DNA of 64,000 bases from positions 65,232-129,231 of the forward strand of contig QKWP01001122.1 in the NCBI GenBank assembly GCA_003550325.1. Reading direction: 5' to 3'. The position numbers and the translations under genes are program-made. The notes beneath the pieces are model-generated. The model was given only the letters and a program-made list of their open reading frames with translations, made no database searches and was not told the origin of the DNA. Shown piece after piece: positions 35,500 through 48,855 of the stretch (position 1 is its first letter; each line of letters starts with the position of its first letter). Source of the stretch: Gigaspora rosea. Lineage: Eukaryota > Glomeromycota > Glomeromycetes > Diversisporales > Gigasporaceae.

Positions 35500-35850
35500 A
35501 TAGAAGTAATTTGGTGAATTGATAGTATCTTGTATGATCCAGTAATCAGAATTGAATAATTTTTATACTATTCAATTCATTTTGATGAGATAAATTGAAT
35601 AATATAAAGTTTATCTGATTCTAATTATTGGATTACAAAATATTATCTATTATATATTGTACAAAAATTCCTTAAGGGAAATTTGATGAAGTATAAACAT
35701 AGCAAATAATCAAAAATATCTTGTAACTCAGTAATCAGAACCAGATGAGCTTAATACTATTCGATTCATCTTATTGAGACAAATCGAATAGTATAAAATT
35801 ATTCGATTCTGATTATTAGGCCATGAGATATCAAATTTGCCAAATTACTC
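35500..35850. repeat. Two copies of a CAGTAATCAGAA hairpin module
   Basis: Each unit starts CAGTAATCAGAA, has ACTATTC(G/A)ATTCAT..GAGA(C/T)AAAT(C/T)GAAT in the middle, and ends with the inverse ATTCTGATTATT. Related units occur at 29607, 55500-55600 and 55680-55790. Confidence 0.6.
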
Positions 35851-35930
35851 TTTTTACCAAATTACTCCTTTAGTCTGCTTTCTATCTTAAAGTTAATTTT
35901 TTTTAAAGCAATCAGTAAAAATATCACACC

Positions 35931-36172
35931 TATACATGTTGGCAAAATCCCAAATTACTATAGTTTGGAATTTGTCTACACCCAAATCCCAAATACATTC
36001 CAAATTAATTTCTCAAAAACTTTATTAATAATCTCTGTTTAAATAAAAGCAGATATTCTTATTTTTATAGATAATATATTTGCAAAATTTTTTAGACCTA
36101 CTTTTTTGATTTAATCTTTTGCAAATAGCAATTGTTTTTTTGAATTTGGGATTTGTCTGTGTTTTGCTAGCA
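35931..36172. mobile_element. Probable TA-type MITE, CCCAAATT-rich
   Basis: Ends TATACATGTTGGCAAAA and, inverted, CTATACTTGCTAGCAAAA, with AATCCCAAATT inside both. Possible TA duplication. Similar ends near 6687 and 62500. Confidence 0.45.
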
Positions 36173-36189
36173 AGTATAGTTATACTGTA

Positions 36190-37690
36190 TGATAAATTAT
36201 AATAAAACTTATAATAAATACATATAAATTTACTATAAACTTCAAGCTCATGTTTCTTTTCAACCTACATATTAACTTATTTTTAAATTTTAGAATTAAA
36301 CATATCGGAAATAGCAGAATAAAAATACTTATGACAACTTAAAATTTTGCAAAAATTAACAATTTTGCTAGTAAAATTTTATGAAAAAAAAGATATGCTA
36401 ATTTTGAAAATACAATTATATGCAAATTTTATGCTAAACAACTTTATTTAGGCAACCAAAGTAGGTTACCTTGTAAAAAAAAATGAGTTAGCTATATGCT
36501 AAAGTTAAAAAGTTTTGGTTTGTAATATAAAAACCTTTTTTTTGTCAAGATAACCTACTTTGGGTGCTTAAACAAAGTTGTTTAGCATGTAATTTTACTT
36601 GTATTTAAAATCAAAATATGTTTTCTTGGCTATTTACTAGATAAAAAATAGGGTCGAAGTTAGAAAAAAAATTTTTTTTAAAAAAATTTTTTTTAACTAA
36701 TTCTATTTTTTATCTAGTAAATAGCCAAAAAAATGTATTTTGACTTTAAATACAAGTAAAATTGCATCCTAAACAACTTTGCTTAAGTGCCCAAAGTGGT
36801 TATTTTAACAAAAAAAAAGGTTTTTATATTACAAACCAAAAATTTTTAACTTTAGCATATAGCTAACCTATTTTTTTTACAAGGTAATCTACTTTGGTCA
36901 CTTAAATAAAGTTGTTCAGCATAAAATTTGCATATAATTGTATTTTTAAAATTAGCATATCTTTTTTTTTAAAAATTTTATTGACAAAATTGTTAATTTT
37001 TGCAAAATTTTAAAAAGTCATTTTAAGGGTAGGAGGTATGTAGATCATTTATCATATGATTTTTGTGGTATCGATTTTTCTTTTTAAAGTTTAGTAAAAA
37101 TTTTTTTAAGCAAATCATTTAAACTATTAAATAAAATTATAGAGCAGGTTTTTGTGATTCTAAAAATAGTAAAATTATTAAAATTGGTTGAATATTCATC
37201 AAGTTATAAAGATTTAAACTTTAGGTATCGAAAGTTGTTTACAAAATCGTATGATGATCATATGATATCGATCAATCAAAATTAATGATTTTGTGTAACT
37301 CAGAGAAATTTGAGCCAACTGGGGAAAACTTTATAATATATCGAAGTATAATTTTTTTAAATATATACTATAATAAAATTTTACTATTATAAAACGTGCG
37401 TTTTATTCTATATATTATAAAATTTAAGTCAAATTTGGTTGCAACTATAAAAAGTTTTATTAGTAGCACATTTTCAATTTCTATATAAATCTCATTGTAC
37501 CATGAAAATCATATAATAAATGATCTACGTACCCCTACCCTTAAGTGTTTTTATTCTACTATTCTCGATATGTTTAACTCTAAAATTCAAAAATAAGTTA
37601 ATATGTAAGTTGAAAAGAAACTTGAACTTAAAGTTTATAGTAAATTTATATTCTTTAATTATAAGTTTTATTATATATTAGCACTCATAT
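36190..37690. mobile_element. Large foldback, interrupted by a TTAA element
   Basis: Arms fold about a centre near 36680 (A8/T8). The left arm runs back to about 36190. The right arm runs to about 37020 and, after the insert at 37027-37540, continues 37545-37690. Words present in both arms include GATAAAAAATAG, ACTTTAGCATATAGCTAA and AACTTATTTTTAAATTTTA (inverted). No ORF. Confidence 0.75.
37027..37540. mobile_element. TTAA-flanked MITE, 514 bp
   Basis: Ends GGGTAGGAGGTATGTAGATC and inverse, TTAA on both sides (37023-37026, 37541-37544). It sits inside the right arm of the foldback, and the uninterrupted left arm shows the pre-insertion sequence. Same family as 60253-60769. Confidence 0.7.
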
Positions 37691-37929
37691 ATAAACAGGT
37701 ATGGTATCTTTTCTAACTAATATTACAAAATTCCACTATTATAACAATCTATTTTAATTTACATGTCAAATAAATTTGATACAAAGGCTCAGTTGTTAAA
37801 AAGTTTTATCAGAAATATAGTTAGACCTTATGCATGTAGCCAATCAAATTTTAGTATTTAAAATAGATTATACAGTTTTAGTAGAAGTTATACAAACTTG
37901 ATGATCTAATTTTTAAAGCTACAATTTAA

Positions 37930-38005
37930 TTGGTTCTCTAAATGCAAACCTTTTTAAATGCACATTGTAGGCTTGTCCCTACAAGTTGTATTTATAGAGG
38001 TTTGA
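37930..38005. mobile_element. mariner-like MITE fragment
   Basis: CTCTAAATGCAAACC at one side and TTTATAGAGGTTTGACTAGTA at the other. Resembles 62220-62388 but has lost its left tip. Confidence 0.4.
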
Positions 38006-38009
38006 CTAG

Positions 38010-38430
38010 TAATACAAATCGATGAAAATTTTTCAATCAATTAGTTGATAGATCATTTTATTCAACTAATTAATTAATCGATTTTATTCAACTAATCGAT
38101 TAGTTAGCGATTAATCAACTAATCGAATAATCAATAGTTGATTAATTGATTGACCAATCGATTAATTGAATAAATAATAAATGAAACTTGGTAAATACAT
38201 TTAAGGTAGCAACTGAAAATATCCAGGTTGATATTCTTATATGATCAGTTGATTAAATGATCAATTGACTAATCGATTAATTAGTCGATTAATCAATTAG
38301 TTGGCCAATTGATTAATCGATTAGTCGACTAATTGATTAATTGACTAAGTTGGATCTGTAAAATTTAAATCGATTAGTTGTCAACTTGAAAACTAATCGA
38401 TTAATTTGATTTTTGATTTGTATCAATAAA
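38010..38430. mobile_element. Foldback MITE, GATTAATCGATTAG-rich
   Basis: Ends GTAATACAAATCGATGAAAA and, inverted, TTGATACAAATCAAAAATC. The interior is dense in CAACTAATCGATTAG. A second copy lies in opposite orientation at 51590-51880. Only its right part (from 38178) recurs after the N at 42148. Confidence 0.6.
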
Positions 38431-38743
38431 TTAACTGTATTTTTTTTATTATTATGTAAAAATCTAATATACTACATAAATTATATAAAAATGATCTATA
38501 TACACCCTATCTAGAACTCTAAATATCTCTGATATAGGTCTTTTTTTAAAAAAAATTGGCCCAAATTTGGTTAAGATTCAAATTTAAATTTTAACAAATT
38601 AAAGTCAATTCAGATAATAGTTTTATTTTTAGTTTTGGCAAAATAGTTAAATTTTTAAATTGTTATAATTTATTTTTTTGTCAAATTATTTCCTTTTTAA
38701 AGAGGATAAATAAAAAAGAAACAATACTATTTACGCAAAATTT

Positions 38744-39392
38744 GCCCAAACAAAAAACTACAAGGCAAAAAATCACAACTCTAATTCCAACTTCAGAAGA
38801 AGAATTTCTAGCTCTGCTAGAGAAAAGAAATTTCTATAATACACAAGAAGTAGAGCAAGAGCCAACTTGGTTAAACAGAAATGTTAACACGAGAATTGAT
38901 TACATCTGGGTCTCCAATGAGTGAAAGAACAATATTGTATATAGCAAGGTCGATAAAATGATATGCTATACAATAAGTGACCATAAACTAATTAGAGCCA
39001 GTATCATCACAGGAATCGATTTGAGATCCAGGAAGGTGGCAAAAGTGAAAAGATGGAACAAGACAAGAGTAAATATTGAAATTGACAAGGTATTAAAAGA
39101 GGATTGGAACAGGTATAGCAGTCTGTTAGAAAAGAAACTATCAAGTATATGGAAGAAACGCAAGCCCAAGAATTTGAACAAAGAATGGGACATTATAAAA
39201 GAATGTATTAAAATAGCAGCAAACAATAGTTTACCGAAAAAACAGAAAACACCAGAGATAATAAAGATTAGCAAGGAAACCTCAGAAGAGAAAAGGCTGA
39301 AATTAGCGATCAAAAAAATTAATCGTGGCTACAAAAAGTTAAAAGAGGTTCCTTATCAAAAATGGATAGAGATAAACTACAAAAACTTCTGA
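38744..39392 (+). pseudogene. LINE endonuclease end and linker, broken
   Basis: NTRIDYIWVS then a TGA, then YTISDHKLIRASI: the RIDYIW and SDH motifs of an APE-type endonuclease C-terminus. A basic linker to 39392 follows. The same block recurs at 42715-43363 because of the assembly repeat. Confidence 0.7.
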
Positions 39393-42147
39393 TACAATTA
39401 AAAGAAACTGCAGGACTAAACCCAGATGAAGCAGGCTTAAATGAGGAATCAGTAGACCAAGAAAACCTCAAAAGATGTGCCAAGTTACTACATAAGGAGT
39501 AGCGTCATAGACTAAGGAAAATCGAAGAGGAAGAGATAAGGGAGCACGTAGAAGCAAAATTCAATGCTATAGTAACAAACCAAAGGAAAATGATAAGCAG
39601 TTTACTGGATAAACCACAAAGGAAAATAACAATAGACAGAGTAATTAAGGAGTCAGGGGACAAAATTAACTTATTAATTGAGCCTGAAAAGGTTCTACAG
39701 GAGGTGGAAGTACTATTTGAAAAGCAGTTTAGGAAACATAAAACACTGACACAAGAGGCCCTGCCAACCTGCTAGAAGAAGCAATACAACCCAAGACAGG
39801 ACATTGAGAGGACATGGTTTGCAAATATGGCAAACATGGTAGAGGAAGACGAGTGGTCCAAGGCCTTAGAATCAGTAAAACACAAATCAGCTCCAGGTGC
39901 TTCTGGTATTGTTTATTTATTAATCAGAAATGTAAGGAAGACAACGAAACAGTGTTTTATGAACTTTGCATCAAAGTGCATAAAAGAAGGAATGATGCCA
40001 AAAAAATGGAAGTTAGGGGTCCTATACCCAATACCAAAATCAGAAAACTGGTGTTACAATTTAAACAATGTAAGACCGATACTTTTGTTAGAATCATTCC
40101 GAAAGACGGTAGTGAGAGTAGTATCCAATAGACTTGTAAAGATCATAAAGGAAAAGGATATTCTAAAAGGCAGAAACTTTGCTGGTCTTCTCGAAGAGGG
40201 CACAGCTGCTCCCATCCATCTTATCAACTGCCTGTTGGAGGATACAAAGGAAAAAAACAGGAAATCTGGGTGCTGTTTCAAGATATGAAGAAGGCATTTG
40301 ATTCAGTGGGACTGGACATGCTTGAACTAGCGCTATGAAAGATTAAGATTCCAGAAGTTTCAAGAAACTTTATTCTCAATTTATTCAAGAACCAGGAAAG
40401 GAAGTTCTTACAAGCTTCGGCACAACAGAGAAACTGGTAGCAAGGGATAGCATTGATCAAGGGGAGGTTATTTCCCCTCTGATCTGGAGAATATTTTACG
40501 ACCCACTCCTGTTTGAAATACAGAATCAACAAGAATTCGGTTATGATTTGGTGGTACAGTGGCCAACAGACCTTCGTACCAATACTCAACATATACAGGT
40601 TCCAGTTATTGCATATGCTAATGATACGACCTTCATCGCACAGAACAGAGCAGAAATAGAGCAAATTCTGGAGATTGCAACAGAAATTTACACCCTAAAT
40701 GATATCGAAATCAACACTAAAAAGCCAGAGCTGCTTGTAGCAGGAACAAGAAGCAAAGAACCAACCAAGGCTTATTGAATATAGAACGACAAGCAGGAAA
40801 AAAATAATGGAAAAAAAAATGAATCTACATGGTTTCTGGGCATTTGGCTATCTAGTAGCCCTAACTACCATCATACGATGAATCTAGTCAAAAAAAAAGT
40901 TAGCACTATCATAAAGGCAATTAGTGCAGCTAGTATACATTAATAACGTATACTTATCCCCTGCTTGAGTACAGATTGCAGCATTGTATTTTAAAAAGAG
41001 ACCAGTACGATAGATTACAGAGCCCGATCATGATGGTGATAAAGAATAAATCGGACATGATCTCAACTATACATGAGAACGAAAGCATTTCAGGTTCTAA
41101 AACCCGAAATTAAAATTTGAAGCTGAAATTGTTTTTGACCTATTTTACTTGAAAGACGATACTTTTTTTGAATAGACGAAATTATAAGGAACATATCTAT
41201 ATAAATTTTATTTGCTCTTCTTTATAAAAAATTTTAACTTTTTCTAATGAAGACGAAATAGGCCTTTTTCAAAAATCAATTTCGGTAGCATCACTAATCT
41301 CAACAGCTGCGAGCTCGATTTTTTCGCATAGAAATCTGGTGGGCTTAAGAACATTATGGCAAAACCAAACGGCACATCATATTACGGAACTTAGAAAGCG
41401 TTTGAATAACAAGGAAGACTTAGGCAAAGCAACTTGGCTAAGAATGAAACAAGCGCAGCTTGATTGCAAAAGTGGATTATGAATCACAATGCTTGAGCTA
41501 CCAAGACTAGAAGCAGTCAAACTCAAACATAATCTTGGCTACAAAATTTTAACAGAGGTGAGGAGAATGAACCTTAACTTGTGCTTAGAGGAAATGGAGA
41601 AGAGCTTACAGCTAGCAGAAGAAGGAACAGAAATTGCAAGTCTGTTAAGTCAAAAAGCCCTAACTAGCATATGGGGTTATTCTTTCTCAAACAACTAATT
41701 GATTATGCAGGAGGTATGCTGGGCACATAGAAATAGCTCAAAAAAAGTAAAAAGCAAAATGTAGCAGGAAAAAAACTGGCATAGTTTGCAAGAATTGAAG
41801 AGCTAGTTCTAATAGAGGCTAGTAGCAGAAAATTAAAGGTGCTTTATGAAATAAGTGGGTTCAATATGCTTAGTTCTATAATTCTACTATCCAAAATAAG
41901 CAAAGATAAGAGAGTAAAAGACTGGGTCCTCATGAAGACAAGAGAAGGGAAGAGTAGCTCAGAAAAATTATAAAAGGCATTTTTTAATCGAGCACTGATA
42001 GGCCAGAAAGAGAATGCGTAATAGTAGTCTAGTTATTAATAGGTGTACGGGCTGTGAACTTAACCAGGTGGAAGAAGAGAGTTATGAAGACTTCTGCTTA
42101 ATAAAAAGAGGTCAGAAAAACAGGAGTATCGCATTTGACGCAAAGCT
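39393..42147 (+). pseudogene. LINE RT region, copy cut at the N
   Basis: RT motifs in several frames: SAPGASGIVYLLI, NNVRPILLLESFRK, GTAAPIHLINC, DMKKAFDSV (Asp present), IDQGEVISPLIWRIFYDPLL, and AYANDT where YADD is expected. Interrupted by stops, by frameshifts (for example near 40260) and by the MITE at 41068. Ends at the N. Confidence 0.8.
41068..41296. mobile_element. MITE in the LINE, 8-bp TSD ATCTCAAC
   Basis: Exact duplications ATCTCAAC at 41060-41067 and 41297-41304. Ends are weakly inverted (TATACATGAG.., TAGTGATGCT..; 12 of 17). The same block appears at 45039-45267 through the assembly repeat. The sister LINE lacks it. Confidence 0.65.
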
Positions 42148-42148
42148 N
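42148..42148. other. Single-N assembly junction
   Basis: One ambiguous base exactly at the junction of the two identical 3970-bp blocks. Confidence 0.9.
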
Positions 42149-45100
42149 TAAATGAAACTTGGTAAATACATTTAAGGTAGCAACTGAAAATATCCAGGTT
42201 GATATTCTTATATGATCAGTTGATTAAATGATCAATTGACTAATCGATTAATTAGTCGATTAATCAATTAGTTGGCCAATTGATTAATCGATTAGTCGAC
42301 TAATTGATTAATTGACTAAGTTGGATCTGTAAAATTTAAATCGATTAGTTGTCAACTTGAAAACTAATCGATTAATTTGATTTTTGATTTGTATCAATAA
42401 ATTAACTGTATTTTTTTTATTATTATGTAAAAATCTAATATACTACATAAATTATATAAAAATGATCTATATACACCCTATCTAGAACTCTAAATATCTC
42501 TGATATAGGTCTTTTTTTAAAAAAAATTGGCCCAAATTTGGTTAAGATTCAAATTTAAATTTTAACAAATTAAAGTCAATTCAGATAATAGTTTTATTTT
42601 TAGTTTTGGCAAAATAGTTAAATTTTTAAATTGTTATAATTTATTTTTTTGTCAAATTATTTCCTTTTTAAAGAGGATAAATAAAAAAGAAACAATACTA
42701 TTTACGCAAAATTTGCCCAAACAAAAAACTACAAGGCAAAAAATCACAACTCTAATTCCAACTTCAGAAGAAGAATTTCTAGCTCTGCTAGAGAAAAGAA
42801 ATTTCTATAATACACAAGAAGTAGAGCAAGAGCCAACTTGGTTAAACAGAAATGTTAACACGAGAATTGATTACATCTGGGTCTCCAATGAGTGAAAGAA
42901 CAATATTGTATATAGCAAGGTCGATAAAATGATATGCTATACAATAAGTGACCATAAACTAATTAGAGCCAGTATCATCACAGGAATCGATTTGAGATCC
43001 AGGAAGGTGGCAAAAGTGAAAAGATGGAACAAGACAAGAGTAAATATTGAAATTGACAAGGTATTAAAAGAGGATTGGAACAGGTATAGCAGTCTGTTAG
43101 AAAAGAAACTATCAAGTATATGGAAGAAACGCAAGCCCAAGAATTTGAACAAAGAATGGGACATTATAAAAGAATGTATTAAAATAGCAGCAAACAATAG
43201 TTTACCGAAAAAACAGAAAACACCAGAGATAATAAAGATTAGCAAGGAAACCTCAGAAGAGAAAAGGCTGAAATTAGCGATCAAAAAAATTAATCGTGGC
43301 TACAAAAAGTTAAAAGAGGTTCCTTATCAAAAATGGATAGAGATAAACTACAAAAACTTCTGATACAATTAAAAGAAACTGCAGGACTAAACCCAGATGA
43401 AGCAGGCTTAAATGAGGAATCAGTAGACCAAGAAAACCTCAAAAGATGTGCCAAGTTACTACATAAGGAGTAGCGTCATAGACTAAGGAAAATCGAAGAG
43501 GAAGAGATAAGGGAGCACGTAGAAGCAAAATTCAATGCTATAGTAACAAACCAAAGGAAAATGATAAGCAGTTTACTGGATAAACCACAAAGGAAAATAA
43601 CAATAGACAGAGTAATTAAGGAGTCAGGGGACAAAATTAACTTATTAATTGAGCCTGAAAAGGTTCTACAGGAGGTGGAAGTACTATTTGAAAAGCAGTT
43701 TAGGAAACATAAAACACTGACACAAGAGGCCCTGCCAACCTGCTAGAAGAAGCAATACAACCCAAGACAGGACATTGAGAGGACATGGTTTGCAAATATG
43801 GCAAACATGGTAGAGGAAGACGAGTGGTCCAAGGCCTTAGAATCAGTAAAACACAAATCAGCTCCAGGTGCTTCTGGTATTGTTTATTTATTAATCAGAA
43901 ATGTAAGGAAGACAACGAAACAGTGTTTTATGAACTTTGCATCAAAGTGCATAAAAGAAGGAATGATGCCAAAAAAATGGAAGTTAGGGGTCCTATACCC
44001 AATACCAAAATCAGAAAACTGGTGTTACAATTTAAACAATGTAAGACCGATACTTTTGTTAGAATCATTCCGAAAGACGGTAGTGAGAGTAGTATCCAAT
44101 AGACTTGTAAAGATCATAAAGGAAAAGGATATTCTAAAAGGCAGAAACTTTGCTGGTCTTCTCGAAGAGGGCACAGCTGCTCCCATCCATCTTATCAACT
44201 GCCTGTTGGAGGATACAAAGGAAAAAAACAGGAAATCTGGGTGCTGTTTCAAGATATGAAGAAGGCATTTGATTCAGTGGGACTGGACATGCTTGAACTA
44301 GCGCTATGAAAGATTAAGATTCCAGAAGTTTCAAGAAACTTTATTCTCAATTTATTCAAGAACCAGGAAAGGAAGTTCTTACAAGCTTCGGCACAACAGA
44401 GAAACTGGTAGCAAGGGATAGCATTGATCAAGGGGAGGTTATTTCCCCTCTGATCTGGAGAATATTTTACGACCCACTCCTGTTTGAAATACAGAATCAA
44501 CAAGAATTCGGTTATGATTTGGTGGTACAGTGGCCAACAGACCTTCGTACCAATACTCAACATATACAGGTTCCAGTTATTGCATATGCTAATGATACGA
44601 CCTTCATCGCACAGAACAGAGCAGAAATAGAGCAAATTCTGGAGATTGCAACAGAAATTTACACCCTAAATGATATCGAAATCAACACTAAAAAGCCAGA
44701 GCTGCTTGTAGCAGGAACAAGAAGCAAAGAACCAACCAAGGCTTATTGAATATAGAACGACAAGCAGGAAAAAAATAATGGAAAAAAAAATGAATCTACA
44801 TGGTTTCTGGGCATTTGGCTATCTAGTAGCCCTAACTACCATCATACGATGAATCTAGTCAAAAAAAAAGTTAGCACTATCATAAAGGCAATTAGTGCAG
44901 CTAGTATACATTAATAACGTATACTTATCCCCTGCTTGAGTACAGATTGCAGCATTGTATTTTAAAAAGAGACCAGTACGATAGATTACAGAGCCCGATC
45001 ATGATGGTGATAAAGAATAAATCGGACATGATCTCAACTATACATGAGAACGAAAGCATTTCAGGTTCTAAAACCCGAAATTAAAATTTGAAGCTGAAAT

Positions 45101-46118
45101 TGTTTTTGACCTATTTTACTTGAAAGACGATACTTTTTTTGAATAGACGAAATTATAAGGAACATATCTATATAAATTTTATTTGCTCTTCTTTATAAAA
45201 AATTTTAACTTTTTCTAATGAAGACGAAATAGGCCTTTTTCAAAAATCAATTTCGGTAGCATCACTAATCTCAACAGCTGCGAGCTCGATTTTTTCGCAT
45301 AGAAATCTGGTGGGCTTAAGAACATTATGGCAAAACCAAACGGCACATCATATTACGGAACTTAGAAAGCGTTTGAATAACAAGGAAGACTTAGGCAAAG
45401 CAACTTGGCTAAGAATGAAACAAGCGCAGCTTGATTGCAAAAGTGGATTATGAATCACAATGCTTGAGCTACCAAGACTAGAAGCAGTCAAACTCAAACA
45501 TAATCTTGGCTACAAAATTTTAACAGAGGTGAGGAGAATGAACCTTAACTTGTGCTTAGAGGAAATGGAGAAGAGCTTACAGCTAGCAGAAGAAGGAACA
45601 GAAATTGCAAGTCTGTTAAGTCAAAAAGCCCTAACTAGCATATGGGGTTATTCTTTCTCAAACAACTAATTGATTATGCAGGAGGTATGCTGGGCACATA
45701 GAAATAGCTCAAAAAAAGTAAAAAGCAAAATGTAGCAGGAAAAAAACTGGCATAGTTTGCAAGAATTGAAGAGCTAGTTCTAATAGAGGCTAGTAGCAGA
45801 AAATTAAAGGTGCTTTATGAAATAAGTGGGTTCAATATGCTTAGTTCTATAATTCTACTATCCAAAATAAGCAAAGATAAGAGAGTAAAAGACTGGGTCC
45901 TCATGAAGACAAGAGAAGGGAAGAGTAGCTCAGAAAAATTATAAAAGGCATTTTTTAATCGAGCACTGATAGGCCAGAAAGAGAATGCGTAATAGTAGTC
46001 TAGTTATTAATAGGTGTACGGGCTGTGAACTTAACCAGGTGGAAGAAGAGAGTTATGAAGACTTCTGCTTAATAAAAAGAGGTCAGAAAAACAGGAGTAT
46101 CGCATTTGACGCAAAGCT
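42149..46118. repeat. 3970-bp exact direct repeat, copy 2
   Basis: Second block. It continues past 46118 into the rest of the LINE, so this is the copy to use for the element's 3' half. Confidence 0.85.
43364..46118 (+). pseudogene. LINE RT region, second block
   Basis: Identical to 39393-42147 (offset 3971), with RT motifs DMKKAFDSV and AYANDT and the embedded MITE at 45039-45267. It is continuous with the RNase H part downstream. Confidence 0.8.
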
Positions 46119-47790
46119 AGTTGAAATGGCGCATTCAGACGACCAAAGCTAGTATATTACAACCCCACTAAATTACTTTACGAAAGTTATTTTGAATAAC
46201 GGAAAAAAAATGGATACCACAAGTACAGAAGCAAACGAGCGATAATTTGAGAGCATTGCAGTTTTTACATTGAAAAGAGAGTTGATTGAAAGCTCTTTTG
46301 AAAACTCTGAAACAACGAGAAAACTTATCGAAATTGTACAAAACCTTGCACGATATAAATCAATTTGTTTCTACACTGATGGCTCACTAATAAATGGTGA
46401 AGAGGATCCAGAAAAAAGAAGAATGGGCCTCGGTTGGATAGCTGTAAAAAGTGAAAAGGAAAAAGTACCAAAGCAAGTAATTGCGAGGTTTTAAGGCGCA
46501 ATCAGAGACTGGCCCTCTTCTACTAGAGCAGAACTTGCGGCTATATGGTCAGCCTTGCTTGTCGCACCAATAGAAGCAGCAGTTACTATATGCATAGACA
46601 GTGCAGCAGCAATTCAGACGATTCAAGCAGGCATGACAAAAGGAAAAATGGTGAGATACTCAAAAGGAAAAATCTATGTCTGCTAGAACACATCAACAGA
46701 TTGGTACAGATTAAAAAGCTAATGCTAAGACTTAGAAAAGTTAAAGGACATAGTGGAATCCCTGAAAATGAAGAAGCTGACAAGTTAGCTAAAGAAGGTG
46801 CATTAGGCAACAGAATTTTATCACCCAAATAACCATAGAACAAGGGAGCATGAACGAGTTAAAATGGAAAAACATCAGAGTGGACGATGGAACGAGAGGC
46901 TTTATTACACAGCTCACGGAAGTCAGCATAGATATAGAGTGATCACGTTTGTAGAGCATCACGAAATGGGTAAATGCAGAAGGAAGGAAAGATACAGTAG
47001 TTTGGAAAGAGGTATGGAGGAATATCGAAAAAGTTAAGAGACAAAAATGTAGAAGTAGTATAGAAAATAGAGATTGGATTTTTAAGGTTAAATGTATAAA
47101 TAATTTGCTACCAACATTGCATATATTAAATAGAAGAAATAGTAGTATATATAGTGATAATACTTGTATTATTTGTTGGAAGGAAATGGAAACTATGGAC
47201 CACCTAGCTGAATGCTCAGTGTTATAGCCGCTTTGGGATACTCTTGAAAAAGAGATAAGCGAACTCATCAAGAAACTGGCAGAGTTGGATGAGAAACAAC
47301 TAAACGCGATAACCATAAGGGATACTATTTTCGGAGTACAACCAAAGGAAAGAACTACCGTAAGGAAAGAATTAATGCAAGGTCTAGTAACCAAGTCAGT
47401 CATAGAGGTGATAGACAGTACGACCGAATATACAGGCAAAACGACGAAATACATTCAGGCTATGGTTATATGGTTCAAGAAGCAGTTCTACAAGCACATT
47501 TGGAGCTTTCATTACGAACTGTTAATGGACGGGGAAAGGCTAGAGGTATATCAAAAGAGGACAAAAGATATAAAAGAAGAAGAAACAAAGAGACAGAAGG
47601 AAAAAGTCGCAGCGGGAAAGGAGAATAAGAGACCTTGCAAAAGAATGGAAACAGAAAGTAATCAAGAACAGAAACTCGAGAAAAAAAAAAGAGAAAGAAG
47701 AGATCGTGAGAACAAAGAATAATATAGTTGAAAATTGGATAGTACAGGGAAAGAAACCAGCATGGTCTTCTTTGCTCAAAGTCAGACAAG
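46119..47790 (+). pseudogene. LINE RNase H, zinc knuckle and C-terminus
   Basis: FYTDGS (about 46372), then a TAA, then WPSSTRAELAAIW, DSAAAIQTI, VKGHSGIPENEEADKLAK: RNase H motifs in order. Further on, CIICWKE..MDHLAEC (about 47165-47213) is a C-x2-C..H-x4-C knuckle. The Lys/Glu-rich tail and KPAWSSLL..VNY end at about 47790. Frames are broken by several stops. Confidence 0.75.
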
Positions 47791-48507
47791 TAAATTATTA
47801 AGCATTTTTGACAAGGCATACAATGGCAAGTTAATGATCATCGGGAGCTAATCTTACAGATTACAAAATTCTTAGCAAGTTAAGAATCCGAAGTGAAACA
47901 GTAAGTGTTTTGACTAGGGTGGTTGGCGCAAAGTAAGTGGCGTCGCCAATGGTATTTTAAAATGGGGCGTGCCACGGCATGCCAATTTAGATGTAGTACA
48001 GGTATGGCGAGCCAATCACAATAAAACATATAAATATACTATATTATAGCAATAGTATATTATAAATATTAATTAGGGTAGCTGCGCGACGCAGTCGCGC
48101 TAAAACCAGGAACGTGATGTAAACTGTTATTTTGCTCAACTGGTTATCAACTTATAAACGTCTCACTTGGAACAAGACACGCACTGAAACAACTTTCAGG
48201 CGTAAAGTATCTTTACTATACGCTTCTCTTCTCTTTATTCATTACAGTCAAAAGACTAACTTTTGCTCTTTCTATTTATATTAATTCTGCGATTGCATAT
48301 ATTGTATAACACTTATAATTCTCTAATTTTATTTTTTTAATTGTAATAAAATAATCTCTTAAATTCTACTAATAAAATCATCTTAGTTACGGTGATCGAT
48401 GATCACAATACCGTTGCCCAACATTATAATATTTGTCATAATTCTGGTCGACTATATTACCAAATAAGAATTCGAAATACATTTCGTATTAAATCATTAG
48501 CAATCAC

Positions 48508-48855
48508 TTTATAGACAACTTAGTTCATAGACAATTAATTTATAGACAAGATTATTCTACAGATGGTTACGGTTAATTCACAGACAAAATCATTTTGTTG
48601 ACAATATATTTAGTCAACAATTTCTTCATAAATTGCACCAGCTTTACTGTAAATTCTCAAAACAACCGCTATTTCGAGACTTTACAGTAAATTTAAACTT
48701 AATTCTAACGATAATGACTCGAATTAATTTGTCTGTGATGTCTGATGTCATTGAAATAACTGCCAATAAAACAAACTTGTTTGTGAATAATCAATTGTAA
48801 AATAATCTTACCTGTAATTAAATTCTCTGTGAACTAAGTTGTCTGTGAAGTAATT
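48508..48855. repeat. Foldback region with AGACAA words
   Basis: The arms share, inverted, AGACAACTTAGTTCA and AAGATTATT. TTCACAGACAA/TTTATAGACAA words repeat. No gene. Confidence 0.5.

Larger units (their letters stand above)
38178..42147. repeat. 3970-bp exact direct repeat, copy 1 (likely artefact)
   Basis: Identical to 42149-46118 with an offset of 3971 and separated by a single N. It starts and stops mid-element (inside a MITE and inside the LINE). This is the pattern of two overlapping contigs placed end to end. Confidence 0.85.

Noticed and set aside
38040..38400. ATCGATTAG-rich stretch as a replication origin or centromere
   Set aside because: It is the interior of a foldback MITE with an inverted copy at 51590-51880.
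42713..45669. A second independent LINE insertion
   Set aside because: Block appears identical to 38742-41698, with a single N at the join; an unmerged contig overlap is simpler.
46789..47454. Min-strand 221-codon frame over the second LINE
   Set aside because: Antisense shadow of the RNase H/zinc region; low-complexity hydrophobic.
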